Part shown: piece by piece, positions 25,475-34,675 of the stretch
Position numbering within the stretch: the stretch's first letter is position 1
Layout of the letters: every line of letters begins with the position of its first letter
Assembly: GCF_002797495.1 (NCBI RefSeq)
Contig: NZ_PGEZ01000001.1
Coordinates: forward strand, 744,001-808,000
Reading direction: 5' to 3'
Length of the DNA: 64,000 nucleotides
DNA from: Mumia flava
GTDB lineage: Bacteria; Actinomycetota; Actinomycetes; Propionibacteriales; Nocardioidaceae
Program-made: the position numbers and the translations under genes
The notes under the pieces: model-generated
Database searches by the model: none
Seen by the model: only the letters and a program-made list of their open reading frames with translations
Told to the model about the DNA's origin: nothing

Positions 25475-26167
25475 TCACGCCTGCACGAACCACCGGGCCA
25501 GCAGCGTCCCGTCCTCCTCCAGCAGCGTCGCGAGTCGGGTGGGGACGTCGAGGTGGGACCCGACGGTGATCCGCCGGTGGTCGCCGCCGACCAGGCGCGG
25601 GACCTGGCTGGTGCACACCTCGTCGACGATGCCGGCGGCGAGCATGTCGGTGAGCAGGTGAGGCCCGCCCTCGCTCAGGATGCGCCCCCAGCCCCGCTCG
25701 ACCAGCGCCTCGCGGAGCGCCACCAGGTCCACTCGGTCGTCGCCGAGGACGAGAACCCCGTCCTCCCCCAGCCGCTCGACGGTCTCGGAGAGCCCGGGCG
25801 CCGCCGCGCAGGTCGCCATCAGCACCGATCCGCGCGGCGCGTCGACCAGGCTGACCGGCAGGTCGCCGCTGCGCGAGACCAGCACGATCGGTACGCCGGC
25901 CGTGCCGTACTCCTCCGCCCGGACCGTCCCCGCGCCCACGAGCACGACGTCGGCACGGGCGCGCAGCGCGTGGAACACGCGGCCGTCCGGGTCGTTGTTG
26001 ATCGAGCCGGACCGGCCGTCCGGACCGGTCGCGGCACCGTCGACGGTCTCGACCATGTTCACGCGCAGCCAGGGCAGCCGCGGCGCCCCGTACAGCGCGT
26101 CGAGCTGGCCGTCGTCGGGCTCCGTGCCCGACGTCAGGCCGGTGACCTCGTCGATCAGGACGCGCAC
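25475..26167 (-). CDS. RibD C-terminal / dihydrofolate reductase-fold protein
   Basis: 230 residues with the reductase domain of RibD-like proteins: RLPWLRVNMVETVDGAATGPDGRSG, DGRVFHALRARADVVLVGAGTVRAEEYG (dinucleotide binding), RILSEGGPHLLTDML (the SEGG loop). Enzymes of this type reduce pyrimidine or pterin-like ribityl compounds with NADPH. In this operon, after a FolP2-type protein, a folate- or pterin-related role is possible but unproven. The start is probably GTG 26167, overlapping the LigB-like gene by 13 bases; the open frame upstream is not homologous. Confidence 0.78.
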   Translation of the reverse strand: MRVLIDEVTGLTSGTEPDDGQLDALYGAPRLPWLRVNMVETVDGAATGPDGRSGSINNDPDGRVFHALRARADVVLVGAGTVRAEEYGTAGVPIVLVSRSGDLPVSLVDAPRGSVLMATCAAAPGLSETVERLGEDGVLVLGDDRVDLVALREALVERGWGRILSEGGPHLLTDMLAAGIVDEVCTSQVPRLVGGDHRRITVGSHLDVPTRLATLLEEDGTLLARWFVQA

Positions 26168-26748
26168 GCGATCGTCACCACCCACCACCGGACGCCGTAC
26201 GGGTCGTCGGCGTAGGTCGTCGTCACCGCGCCCGATGCGCTCGGCAGGGTGGCGCACGCACGCAGGCCTCGGATCCCGGAGGCGAGGAGCGCGTCGCCGA
26301 GGTCGGCGTCGAGGTTCGCGAGGGCGGTCAGGTCCCCGGCGGAGAACGCCGCCTCCGCCGCGTCGTCGAACGCGAACGCGCGCTCGTCGAGGTGGCCCGG
26401 CGCCTTCTCGCTGCGCCGGGCGCTGCCGTTCGCCATCACGAGCAGCGCGTCGCTGCCCGGCTCGCCGCTCGCGGGCAGACCTGCCGCGACGTCGACACGA
26501 CCGTCGAACCCGGCGGCGGCGAGCAGCGACCGCGCGACCCGCTCCCCGGTCGACATGCCGACGCCGCGGCGCAGGTCTGCCTCGTCGGGTGCGTCGGTCA
26601 CCACGACCACGCGATCCGGAGCGACCGCCATCAGCCGCCGTACCGCCTCGTCGACGGCGCGGCGCAGCTCGGGCACCGGGTCGGTCAGGCTCGCGTGCTC
26701 CGGGAGCAGCACCGGCGCCGGCGGCACCACGGCCGCAGCGGCGATCAT
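26155..26748 (-). CDS. Class III extradiol-dioxygenase (LigB)-fold protein
   Basis: 197 residues: MIAAAAVVPPAPVLLPEHAS, VDEAVRRLMAVAPDRVVVVTDAP and ALLVMANGSARRSEKAPGHLDERAFAFDD fit the LigB/MEMO-like fold found next to miaA or folP genes in actinobacteria. The usual iron-binding histidines are hard to assign and the function of this branch is not established. ATG 26748 overlaps the folP2 stop (ATGA). Confidence 0.7.
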   Translation of the reverse strand: MIAAAAVVPPAPVLLPEHASLTDPVPELRRAVDEAVRRLMAVAPDRVVVVTDAPDEADLRRGVGMSTGERVARSLLAAAGFDGRVDVAAGLPASGEPGSDALLVMANGSARRSEKAPGHLDERAFAFDDAAEAAFSAGDLTALANLDADLGDALLASGIRGLRACATLPSASGAVTTTYADDPYGVRWWVVTIACAS

Positions 26749-27608
26749 GCGAGCCCCCGGATCGCGCGCGACGGCGGCCGTACGCCCTGGATCGTCCGCA
26801 CCATGTCGACGACCTGGCGGGTCTCGACCACCTCGTGAACCCGGAAGACGCGCGCGCCGGCGAGCGCGCAGACCGCGGTCGCCGCCAGCGTGCCGGTGAG
26901 CCGCTCCCCGACGGGCAGGTCGAGCGACTCGCCGACGAAGTCCTTGTTCGACAGGGACACCAGCACCGGCCAGCCGGTCGCGGTCATCTCGGCGAGCCGC
27001 CGGGTGACCTCGAGGGAGTGGAAGGTGTTCTTGCCGAAGTCGTGGGCCGGGTCGATCAGCACCGACTCCCGGTCGACACCCGCCGCGACGGCCCGCTCGG
27101 CGTACGCGGTGGTGGACGCGATCGCGTCGGCGACCACGTCGTCGTACTCGATCCGGTGCGGCCGCGTCCGCGGCGTCACCCCGCCCGTGTGGGTGCAGAC
27201 CAGCGCCACGTCGTACGCCGCGGCGACGTCCGCCAGCTCGGGGTCGTGGCCGCCCCACGCGTCGTTCAGCAGGTCGGCCCCGGCCTCGCACACCGCGCGC
27301 CCGACCTCGGCCCGCCACGTGTCGACGCTGATCACCAGATCCGGGTGGGCGGTGCGGACCCGCTCGACGAACCCGACCACGCGTCGCCGCTCCTCGGACG
27401 CGTCGATCTCGGCCCCCGGCGCCGCCTTGATCCCGCCGATGTCGACGATCTCCGCGCCCTCGTCGACGACCTGCGCGACCCGGTCGAACGCCCGGTCCTC
27501 GGCCCACGTCGCGCCCTTGTCGTAGAACGAGTCCGGGGTGCGGTTCACGATTGCCATCATCAGGGTCGCGTCGTCGTCGAAGCGACGGCGCCCGAGGCGC
27601 AGGGTCAT
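26745..27608 (-). CDS. folP2: Dihydropteroate synthase homologue, FolP2 type
   Basis: 287 residues, TIM-barrel DHPS family. The first signature reads AIVNRTPDSFYDKGAT instead of the canonical NxTPDSFSDGG. This is the hallmark of the FolP2 paralogue, which in Mycobacterium also lies next to gpgS and is reported not to act as a normal sulfonamide-sensitive DHPS. Other barrel motifs: DIGGIKAAPGAEID, ISVDTWRAEV, LLNDAWGG, LIDPAHDFGKNTFHSLEVTR, RVFRVHEV. ATG 27608 overlaps the gpgS stop. It probably serves a pterin-linked or still unknown reaction, not primary folate synthesis. Confidence 0.85.
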   Translation of the reverse strand: MTLRLGRRRFDDDATLMMAIVNRTPDSFYDKGATWAEDRAFDRVAQVVDEGAEIVDIGGIKAAPGAEIDASEERRRVVGFVERVRTAHPDLVISVDTWRAEVGRAVCEAGADLLNDAWGGHDPELADVAAAYDVALVCTHTGGVTPRTRPHRIEYDDVVADAIASTTAYAERAVAAGVDRESVLIDPAHDFGKNTFHSLEVTRRLAEMTATGWPVLVSLSNKDFVGESLDLPVGERLTGTLAATAVCALAGARVFRVHEVVETRQVVDMVRTIQGVRPPSRAIRGLA

Positions 27609-28531
27609 CGGAGGCCTCTCGCCGGAGGCCGCTCGTAGGTGACGACCTCGCGCTCGGCGGCGGCGATCCCGCCCTCGCCCGGCACGTACTGCCGCAGGGC
27701 CACCACCTGCGGGTGCTCGCCCCCGTACGTCCGGGCCTGGACGGCGGTGATCACCTGGGTGGCCATCGCACCGAGGTCCCGCAGGGACTGGTGGCGGTGC
27801 GCGCGACGTCCGAGGTCGACCTGAGCGATCGCCTCCGGACCCAGCGCGTTGGCGGTGTCGATCAGCGCGGCGATCTCCACGGCGTACCCGGTCGGGACGG
27901 TCAGCGCCTCGAACCACTCCCGGCGGATCGCCCACTCCCCGGCCAGCGGCTGCACGAGCCACGCCAGCCGGGGGTAGGACCGCGCGATCAGCGGTCGCGC
28001 GACGAGCTCGGTCACGCGACCTCCCTCGTACGCCTCGCTGCGGGTCCCGTCGTCGAACGGGCGCTCGTAGAAGCCCTTGACCAGCGTCACGTCGTCGCGG
28101 GTCAGGAGCGGTCCGAGGAGACCGGGGACGAAGTGGGTGTCCCAGTCGGTCAGGTCGGCGTCCATGAACACGATCAGGTCGCCGGTCGTGACGAACTGTG
28201 CCTTCCACATCGCCTCGCCCTTGCCCGGGTACGAGCCCAGGTCGGGGCGGATGTCGCGTGCGCGGTGCACCCGCGCTCCGGCGCCGGCGGCGACCTCGTA
28301 CGTGTCGTCGTCGGAGTCGGAGTCGATCACGACGATCTCGTCGAGCAGGTCCACGGTGTCGACCAGCGCCTCGCGGACGCGTGCGACCACGTCACCGACC
28401 GTGGCGGCCTCGTTGCGGGCCGGCACGACGAGGCTGACGGTCGTGCCGGAGGTCCGCTTGACCTCGACGAGGTCGTTCAGGTCCCACTCCTGCCAGCGGT
28501 ACGTCGCGGCGTCGAACCAGTCGTCGGGCAC
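27605..28531 (-). CDS. gpgS: Glucosyl-3-phosphoglycerate synthase
   Basis: 308 residues, GT81-type glycosyltransferase that makes glucosyl-3-phosphoglycerate, the first step toward glucosylglycerate and polymethylated polysaccharides. Seen: VSLVVPARNEAATVGDVV, VIDSDSDDDT, GKGEAMWKAQFVTTGDLIVFMDADL (donor/metal Asp-Ala-Asp), VKGFYERPF, PLAGEWAIRREWFE and LGRRAHRHQSL. GTG 28531 (VPDDWFDAATY) is the first start before conserved sequence. It heads the operon gpgS-folP2-LigB-RibD and is divergent from the MFS exporter gene. Confidence 0.9.
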   Translation of the reverse strand: MPDDWFDAATYRWQEWDLNDLVEVKRTSGTTVSLVVPARNEAATVGDVVARVREALVDTVDLLDEIVVIDSDSDDDTYEVAAGAGARVHRARDIRPDLGSYPGKGEAMWKAQFVTTGDLIVFMDADLTDWDTHFVPGLLGPLLTRDDVTLVKGFYERPFDDGTRSEAYEGGRVTELVARPLIARSYPRLAWLVQPLAGEWAIRREWFEALTVPTGYAVEIAALIDTANALGPEAIAQVDLGRRAHRHQSLRDLGAMATQVITAVQARTYGGEHPQVVALRQYVPGEGGIAAAEREVVTYERPPARGLR

Positions 28532-28651
28532 GTCGTCACAGTACCCACGCCGCTCCAGCTCGGCGGGGCGCGGTGGACGCACCGGGCGGGTGCGGGCGGG
28601 ATCCCGCCTCGTGGACCGCTGCCGCGGTCTCCCGTCCGTCGTGATGGAATG

Positions 28652-28681
28652 CCCAGGTGTGAACATCTGTTCACGCCTGGG
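28652..28681. promoter_or_regulatory. 30-bp near-perfect palindrome upstream of the MFS-TetR operon
   Basis: The 13-base arms at 28652-28664 and 28669-28681 match at 12 positions around ATCT. The inner core GTGAACATCTGTTCAC has perfect 7-base arms. It ends 16 bases before the MFS start and is the likely operator for the TetR protein encoded in the same operon. The rest of the 28532-28697 divergent region shows no gene. Confidence 0.65.
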
Positions 28682-28697
28682 GCGATCGGGGGTCCGG

Positions 28698-30644
28698 ATG
28701 AGCACGCGTGGCGAGGCGGAGCGGGCACGCGGCGGGCTGGTGATCGCCGTCCTCGCGCTGTGCGGGACCACGGTGTCCCTCCAGCAGACCCTCGTCCTCC
28801 CGCTGCTCCCGGACTTCCCGCACCTGCTCGACACGACCGCCGACACCGCGTCGTGGCTCGTCACGGCGACGCTGCTGGCCGGCGCCGTCGCCACGCCGAC
28901 GATCGCGCGGCTGGCGGACATGTTCGGCAAGAAGCGCATGATGCTCGTCGCGCTCGCCGTGATGATCGCCGGCTCCGTCCTCGGCGCGCTCGGCACGTCG
29001 ATCCCGCTGATCATCGCCGCCCGGGCGATGCAGGGTGTCGGGATGTCGCTGATCCCGGTCGGGATCGCGATCATGCGGGACGAACTGCCGCGCGACCGCG
29101 TCCCACTCGGCGTCGCCCTGATGAGCGCGACGCTCGCGATCGGCGCCGGCATCGGCCTCCCGGCCTCCGGGCTGATCGCGGCGCACACGAGCTGGCACGG
29201 CATCTTCGTGCTGACCGCGGTCGTCGGCGCGATCATGCTCGCCGCGGTCGCCGCGGTCGTGCCGGAGTCGCCCGTACGCACGCACGGGAGCTTCGACTAC
29301 CGCGGAGCCGCGCTGCTGACCGTCGCGCTCACGGCCGGCCTGCTCGCGCTGTCGAAGGGCGACCACTGGGGTTGGACGTCGGCACCGACGATCGGTCTCG
29401 CGACGCTGGCGGTCGTCGTCCTCGTGGCCTGGATCCCGGTCGAGCTGCGGGTCCCCAACCCGCTCGTGGACGTACGCGTCGCCGCGCGACCGGCGGTCCT
29501 GCTGGTCAACCTCGCGGCGCTGCTGACCGGCATGACGCTCTTCCTCAACATGCTCGTGACGACGCAGCTGCTCCAGCTGCCGACCGAGACGGGCTTCGGG
29601 CTCGGGCTCGACACCCTGCACAGCGGACTCTGGATGGCGCCCGGCGCGATCGTGTTCGGAGTGATGGCCCCGGTCTCGGCGGCCTCGATCCGGCGCTTCG
29701 GCGCCCAGATGACGCTGCTCGCCGGCGGAGCTCTGATGGCCGTCGCGTACGGAGCGCGGGTGATCTGGTCGCACGACCTCGCGCAGGTCGTCACCGGTTC
29801 GATGCTGGTCAACGTCGGCACGGCACTCACGTACGCCGCGATGCCGACCCTCATCATGCGCGCGGTCCCGGTGACCGAGTCGGCCTCGGCCAACGGCCTG
29901 AACACCCTGATGCGCTCGATCGGCACCTCGACCTCGAGCGCGCTGATGGCCGCGGTCGTGAGCAGCAGCGCGGTGATGATCGGCGGACAGGTCGTCCCGT
30001 CCTTCGGGGCGCTGACCGCCGTGATGGCGCTGGCCGCAGCCGCATCCGTCGGCGTGGTCGCGCTCGCCGTGCCGACGTTCCGGATGCGCGACGTCGGCGA
30101 GGACGGCGAGCAGGCCCACCGGCACGACACGGTGGTCCGCGGTGAGGTCACGGACCGCGGTGGACGCGGCATCCGGCACGCCGTGGTCACCGTGCTGACG
30201 CCGTCCGGTGAGGCGGTCGACTGGAGCCAGGTCGACCCGACGGGGAGGTTCACGGTCGCCGTTCCGGGCGAGGGCCAGTACCTCGTGGTCGCCGCCGCCG
30301 ACGGGTGGACTCCGGCGTCGCGTCTGACCCGCCTGTGCGAGGAGGAGCCGGCGATCATCGTGCTGCACGAACGCCTGGTGCTGTCGGGCACGGTGAGCGA
30401 CCGGACGGGCCCGGCGGCGGGCGCGGTGATGGCGCTGACCCGCACCAGCGGCGAGGCCGTGATGTCGGCGACCACCGACGACGCGGGCGCGTACGAGGTC
30501 CCGCTCCCGCCGAACGGACGGTACGTGCTCTCGGTCGTGCACGGCGGCCGTACGGCCGCTCGGCCGGTGACCGTCTGGGGTGCCTCGCGCACCGCCGACG
30601 TGGAGATCGGGACCGACGCCGCCGTCGCGGGGGACCCGACGTGA
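28698..30644 (+). CDS. MFS multidrug exporter with two C-terminal carboxypeptidase-regulatory-like domains
   Basis: 648 residues. Residues 1-455 form an MFS exporter, probably of 14 helices, with the loop 2-3 motif RLADMFGKKRM and motif C-like GAGIGLPASGLIAA. After an acidic linker come two Ig-like carboxypeptidase-regulatory repeats (about 475-545, VRGEVTDRGGRGIRHAVVTV, and 548-635, LVLSGTVSDRTGPAAGAVMA). With an even helix number these lie in the cytosol. ATG 28698 follows GGGGG. The gene is coupled to a TetR gene (GTGA). The MFS part is a close paralogue of the protein at 47032-48483, which lacks the extra domains. Confidence 0.85.
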   Translation: MSTRGEAERARGGLVIAVLALCGTTVSLQQTLVLPLLPDFPHLLDTTADTASWLVTATLLAGAVATPTIARLADMFGKKRMMLVALAVMIAGSVLGALGTSIPLIIAARAMQGVGMSLIPVGIAIMRDELPRDRVPLGVALMSATLAIGAGIGLPASGLIAAHTSWHGIFVLTAVVGAIMLAAVAAVVPESPVRTHGSFDYRGAALLTVALTAGLLALSKGDHWGWTSAPTIGLATLAVVVLVAWIPVELRVPNPLVDVRVAARPAVLLVNLAALLTGMTLFLNMLVTTQLLQLPTETGFGLGLDTLHSGLWMAPGAIVFGVMAPVSAASIRRFGAQMTLLAGGALMAVAYGARVIWSHDLAQVVTGSMLVNVGTALTYAAMPTLIMRAVPVTESASANGLNTLMRSIGTSTSSALMAAVVSSSAVMIGGQVVPSFGALTAVMALAAAASVGVVALAVPTFRMRDVGEDGEQAHRHDTVVRGEVTDRGGRGIRHAVVTVLTPSGEAVDWSQVDPTGRFTVAVPGEGQYLVVAAADGWTPASRLTRLCEEEPAIIVLHERLVLSGTVSDRTGPAAGAVMALTRTSGEAVMSATTDDAGAYEVPLPPNGRYVLSVVHGGRTAARPVTVWGASRTADVEIGTDAAVAGDPT

Positions 30645-31180
30645 CCGGACCGGGCGCCCGGGAGTCGCGCGACGCCGTCACCGCCGCGGCCGCCGAGCTC
30701 TTCGCCGAGCGAGGGTACGCCTCGGTCACGATCCGCGACATCGCCGAGGCCGCCGGCGTCTCCCCTGCGCTCGTGATGAAGTGCGGGGGCAGCAAGAAGG
30801 AGCTGTTCCTGCGGGTCGCGACCGTCACCGCGCCACCACTCCCCGACGTCCCGGCGCACCGGCTCGGGGAGACGCTCGTCGCGGCGCTGGTCGAGCGCTA
30901 CACCGTCGACGCCGTCGAGCCGCTGACGCGCGCGGTCCTGCTCCGGTTGTCGGCGCCCGAGCCCGACGCCGTGCGGGAGCGGTTCGTGGCGGAGTACCTC
31001 GTACCGCTCACAGCTCGGCTCGACGGCCCGGACGCGGCCGTACGGGCCGAGCTGGCCCTGGCAGCACTCGCCGGGCTCGCGACCACCCAGCGGATCCTGC
31101 AGCTGCCGCGGTCCCGCGAGGCGCTGGACTCCGTCGTCGCCCGCTACGCCCCCGTCGTCCAGGCCCTCCTCGACGGCTGA
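30641..31180 (+). CDS. TetR-family regulator of the MFS exporter
   Basis: 179 residues. The N-terminal helix-turn-helix VTAAAAELFAERGYASVTIRDIAEAAGVSPALV is typical of TetR. The recognition-helix end reads MKCGGSKKELF where most have a YFGSKEGLF-like sequence, so the position usually held by a Tyr-Phe pair is changed. The C-terminal ligand domain is short and unassigned. Its GTG overlaps the exporter stop, so both come from one message; the palindrome before the exporter is its expected operator. Confidence 0.85.
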   Translation: MTGPGARESRDAVTAAAAELFAERGYASVTIRDIAEAAGVSPALVMKCGGSKKELFLRVATVTAPPLPDVPAHRLGETLVAALVERYTVDAVEPLTRAVLLRLSAPEPDAVRERFVAEYLVPLTARLDGPDAAVRAELALAALAGLATTQRILQLPRSREALDSVVARYAPVVQALLDG

Positions 31181-31199
31181 CCCTCCCGACCGTGCGGGG

Positions 31200-33221
31200 T
31201 CAGTCGCCGACCCAGAAGCCGCGGCCGCCGAACAAGTCGCCGTAGTCGCCGAAGCCCGACGGGCCGCCACGTCCACCGAGGTAGCTGTCGACCACGGCGA
31301 CGCCGAGGTCCTCCAGCTCCGGAGCCTGGACCCGACCGTCGACGCGGCGCGCGAGCTGGTCGATGAAGCGGGCCAGACCCGGATCCTCCCCGAGCCGGAA
31401 GAACGTCGTCTGGGCCCCCAGCCGCCCGACCTCGTCGAGCGCCCGGACCGTCTGCGCGACGGTCTGCGGCGACGGCGGGTACGCGAACGAGACCCGGCCG
31501 TCCGGCTCGAGGTGCGAGGTCGGCTCGCCGTCGGTCACGACCAGCAGCACCGGCTGAGCGTTCGGGTGCTTGCGGAAGTGCCGGTGCGCGAGCAGCAGCG
31601 CGTGGTGGAGGTTCGTGCCCTTGTCCCACTTCGGGTCGAGCGCGGTCAGCTCCTCGATGTCCATCGCCTGGGCGTGCGGGCCGAACCCGATCAGCGCGAG
31701 GTGGTCGCCGCGGAACCGCGTCCCGACGAGCGTGTGGAGCGCGAGCGCCGTGCGCTTCATCGGCACCCAGCGACCGTCCATCGCCATCGAGAACGACGTG
31801 TCGACCAGCAGCGCGACCGCAGCCTGCGTCCGCGCCTCGGTCTCGCTGACCTCCACGTCACCGATCTCGAGCCGGACCCCGCCCCGCGGGTCGCCACCCT
31901 CACCGACCGTACGGACGACGGCGTTGGTCACCGTCCGGGTCACGTCCCACGGCTCGGTGTCGCCGTACTCCCAGGCTCGGGTCGCGCCGGACAGCTCGCC
32001 CGCCGCCCCGGCCCGCCGTACGTCGCGAGCGCCCTGCCGACCCGACATCCGGTCGGCGACGTCCCGGAGCAGCGCACGGCCGAGCCGCCGGATCGCCCGC
32101 GGCGACAGCCGCAGCGCCCCGTCGGTCCCGCGCTTGAGCAGCCCGGACTCGCGCAGCGCCTTCTCGAGCTCGGAGAGCGTGCGCGCGTCGGCCGCAGCGT
32201 CCTCACCGAGTGCGTGCGCGAGCTTGTCGAGGTCGATGTCGCCCATCCGAGCACCCGGGTACGCCTGCGACAGCTGCTCGGCGAGCTCGTCCAGGTCCGC
32301 CAGCTCGTTCATCACGCCGGCGCCGGCACCGAGGCCCAGGCCCTCGCCGCCGTCGAACTCCTGCGACCCGGACCAGTCCTCGCCGGGGCGCAGGGCCTGG
32401 AGGGTCGCGTCGAGCTGCGCGAGGGCCTGTGCGAGCTCAGGGCTGCCGAACGCCTGCTGCGACAGCGCCATCAGCTCCTCGCGCTGCTCGGGCGTCATGG
32501 AGTTGAGCATCCGTTGCGCGGCCGCGGACCGGGCTGCGAGCGCGTCGATCAGCTCGTCGACGTTCTGCGGGTTCTCGGGGAAGTAGTCCCCGTGCTTGTC
32601 CATGAACTGCTCGAACTGCTCGGTCGTGTCCTGGCCGGCCGCGTGCGACGCCAGCAGGTCGTTGAGGTCCGACAGCATCTCGGTGACCGCCTGGCGGTCG
32701 GAGTCGGTGGCGCTCTCGAGCGCCTGCTTCATCCCCGCGAACCGCGCGTCGAGCATCTCGCGCCCGAGGAGGTCCTTGATCTTGTCGTAGTCAGCGCGGG
32801 CGTCGCTGCTGCGCCACTGGTAGTCGGCGAGCTCCGAGACGGCCGACGCGGTGGAGCTCGGGAGGTTCTCGAGACGCATCTCGGCGAACTCGACCTCGTC
32901 GTCGAGGTCCCGCGCGAGCTGGCTGCGCTCGGCCAGCACGGCACGGTCGAGGAGCTCGCGGACCTCCTGCATCGTGCCGTCGAGGTCGTGACGGCGGAGC
33001 AGGTCGCGGCGGCGCTGCGCAACCCGCCGGGCGAGGTCGTCGAGACCCTGCTGGCCGTTGGTGCCGCGGCGCAGCACCTCGCGCAGCGCGGACTCCGGCG
33101 AGTAGCCCGCCATCACCTCCTCGCCGATCGCGTCCAGAGCCTCGGCGACGTCGACGGGCGGGGCGAGCGGATCGCCCCCGTGGTAGCGCCCGTACCGCGA
33201 ACCGCCGCGTGCCGGGCTCAT
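31200..33221 (-). CDS. VWA-domain protein paired with MoxR ATPase
   Basis: 673 residues. A long, charged helical N-terminal part (about residues 1-430, with many Gln/Leu/Ala helices such as LSDLNDLLASHAAGQDTTEQ) precedes a C-terminal von Willebrand A domain with the MIDAS signature LLVDTSFSMAMDGRW, TNLHHALLLAHRHF and VTDGEPT. The tail is Gly-rich and aromatic (GGRGGPSGFGDYGDLFGGRG). VWA proteins of this sort act as adaptors of a MoxR-type AAA+ chaperone; the ATPase gene directly upstream overlaps its ATG (ATGA). Cytosolic, no signal peptide. Confidence 0.85.
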   Translation of the reverse strand: MSPARGGSRYGRYHGGDPLAPPVDVAEALDAIGEEVMAGYSPESALREVLRRGTNGQQGLDDLARRVAQRRRDLLRRHDLDGTMQEVRELLDRAVLAERSQLARDLDDEVEFAEMRLENLPSSTASAVSELADYQWRSSDARADYDKIKDLLGREMLDARFAGMKQALESATDSDRQAVTEMLSDLNDLLASHAAGQDTTEQFEQFMDKHGDYFPENPQNVDELIDALAARSAAAQRMLNSMTPEQREELMALSQQAFGSPELAQALAQLDATLQALRPGEDWSGSQEFDGGEGLGLGAGAGVMNELADLDELAEQLSQAYPGARMGDIDLDKLAHALGEDAAADARTLSELEKALRESGLLKRGTDGALRLSPRAIRRLGRALLRDVADRMSGRQGARDVRRAGAAGELSGATRAWEYGDTEPWDVTRTVTNAVVRTVGEGGDPRGGVRLEIGDVEVSETEARTQAAVALLVDTSFSMAMDGRWVPMKRTALALHTLVGTRFRGDHLALIGFGPHAQAMDIEELTALDPKWDKGTNLHHALLLAHRHFRKHPNAQPVLLVVTDGEPTSHLEPDGRVSFAYPPSPQTVAQTVRALDEVGRLGAQTTFFRLGEDPGLARFIDQLARRVDGRVQAPELEDLGVAVVDSYLGGRGGPSGFGDYGDLFGGRGFWVGD

Positions 33222-34603
33222 CCGTACACCGTCTCCGAGGCGTCGGAGTCCTTGCCGATCTTGCGGGCGAGGAACAGCCCTTCCAACGCCAGCTCGAGCG
33301 CGGCGGCCCGCTCGCCGTCGTCGGTCGCGCCGAGCCGCTCCATCACCTCGTCGTAGAGGTCCGACTCACCGAGCACAGGGAGCCCCGCGAGGAAGTCGGC
33401 CGCGCTCACCTGCTCGCCGGTCACGACGGTGGCGCCCTCGGTGAACGCCTCGACCAGCAGCGCGAAGTCGATCCCGGCCAGCCGGTCCCGTACGGTCGCC
33501 GCCGTCGCGGTGCGCAGCACGTGGTCGAGCACCGCTCGCTCGCGGCCCTCCTCCCCGGTCTCGAACTCGACCTTGCCGCCGAGCACGTCGACCGCGGTCT
33601 CGAGATCGACCACACGAGCGACCCCGTGCTCCTCGCCCTGCCGGGTGGCGCGGTGCAGCGCCGCCGCCGCGATCGTCTCGGCCCCGGCGATCGCGAACCG
33701 GGCCGAGACGCCGGCGCGCTGGTCGACGGCGTTCGACTCCCGCAATCCGCGGGTGAACCGGGCGAGGATCTCCAGCAGGTAGTCCGGCACGGTCGTGACC
33801 AGCGACGCCTCCTGCCGGATCACGGCGACCTCGTCGGCGAGCTCGAGCGGGTAGTGCGTACGGATCTCGGCGCCGAAGCGGTCCTTGAGCGGCGTGATGA
33901 TCCGACCGCGGTTCGTGTAGTCCTCCGGGTTGGCGGTGGCGAGGACGAGCACGTCGAGCGGCAGGCGCAGGACGTACCCGCGGACCTGGATGTCGCGCTC
34001 CTCCATCACGTTGAGCATCGCGACCTGGATCCGCTCCGCGAGGTCGGGCAGCTCGTTGATCGCCACGATCCCGCGGTGGCTGCGCGGGACCAGACCGAAG
34101 TGGATGGTCTCGGGATCGCCGAGGCTGCGCCCCTCGGCGACCTTCATCGGGTCGACGTCGCCGATCAGGTCCGCGACGCTCGTGTCCGGCGTCGCGAGCT
34201 TCTCGGCGTACCGCTCGTCGCGGTGCCGCCACGCGATCGGCAGGTCGTCGCCGAGCTCGGCGGCGCGGCGCCGGCTGGCGGGGACGATCGGGTCGTACGG
34301 GTGCTCGCCGAGCTCGGAGCCGGCGATCACCGGGGTCCACTCGTCGAGGAGTCCGACCAGGGTGCGCAGCAGGCGGGTCTTGCCCTGGCCGCGCTCGCCG
34401 AGGAGCACCACGTCGTGGCCGGCGATCAGGGCCCGCTCGAGCTGCGGGATGACGGTGTCGTCGAGGCCGTGCAGGCCGGGCCACGGGTCGCGGCCCTCGG
34501 CCAGCGCGGCCACGAGGTTGTCGCGGATCTCGGATCGGAGATCCTTCTGGACGTGCCCGGAGGCGCGAAGCTCACCGAGCGTGGACGGTGCAGGCGCGTT
34601 CAC
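33218..34603 (-). CDS. MoxR / magnesium-chelatase-like AAA+ ATPase
   Basis: 461 residues. Walker A GERGQGKTRLL, Walker B GIVAINELPDLAERIQVAMLNVMEERD (Asn-Glu in place of Asp-Glu), sensor 1 VLATANPEDYTNRG and arginine-finger region ITPLKDRFGAEI are clear, as in ChlI/MoxR ATPases. It probably remodels target proteins together with the VWA partner next to it. The first supported start is GTG 34603; no better upstream start exists and no strong Shine-Dalgarno is seen. The 270 bases upstream carry a cluster of palindromes. Confidence 0.87.
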   Translation of the reverse strand: MNAPAPSTLGELRASGHVQKDLRSEIRDNLVAALAEGRDPWPGLHGLDDTVIPQLERALIAGHDVVLLGERGQGKTRLLRTLVGLLDEWTPVIAGSELGEHPYDPIVPASRRRAAELGDDLPIAWRHRDERYAEKLATPDTSVADLIGDVDPMKVAEGRSLGDPETIHFGLVPRSHRGIVAINELPDLAERIQVAMLNVMEERDIQVRGYVLRLPLDVLVLATANPEDYTNRGRIITPLKDRFGAEIRTHYPLELADEVAVIRQEASLVTTVPDYLLEILARFTRGLRESNAVDQRAGVSARFAIAGAETIAAAALHRATRQGEEHGVARVVDLETAVDVLGGKVEFETGEEGRERAVLDHVLRTATAATVRDRLAGIDFALLVEAFTEGATVVTGEQVSAADFLAGLPVLGESDLYDEVMERLGATDDGERAAALELALEGLFLARKIGKDSDASETVYG

Positions 34604-34675
34604 CTCGACAACGGTAGCCCGCGCGCGTGAACGCTCGGTTTCGCCGATCGGAGCTGGACCCTGCTGGCGCGGGTT

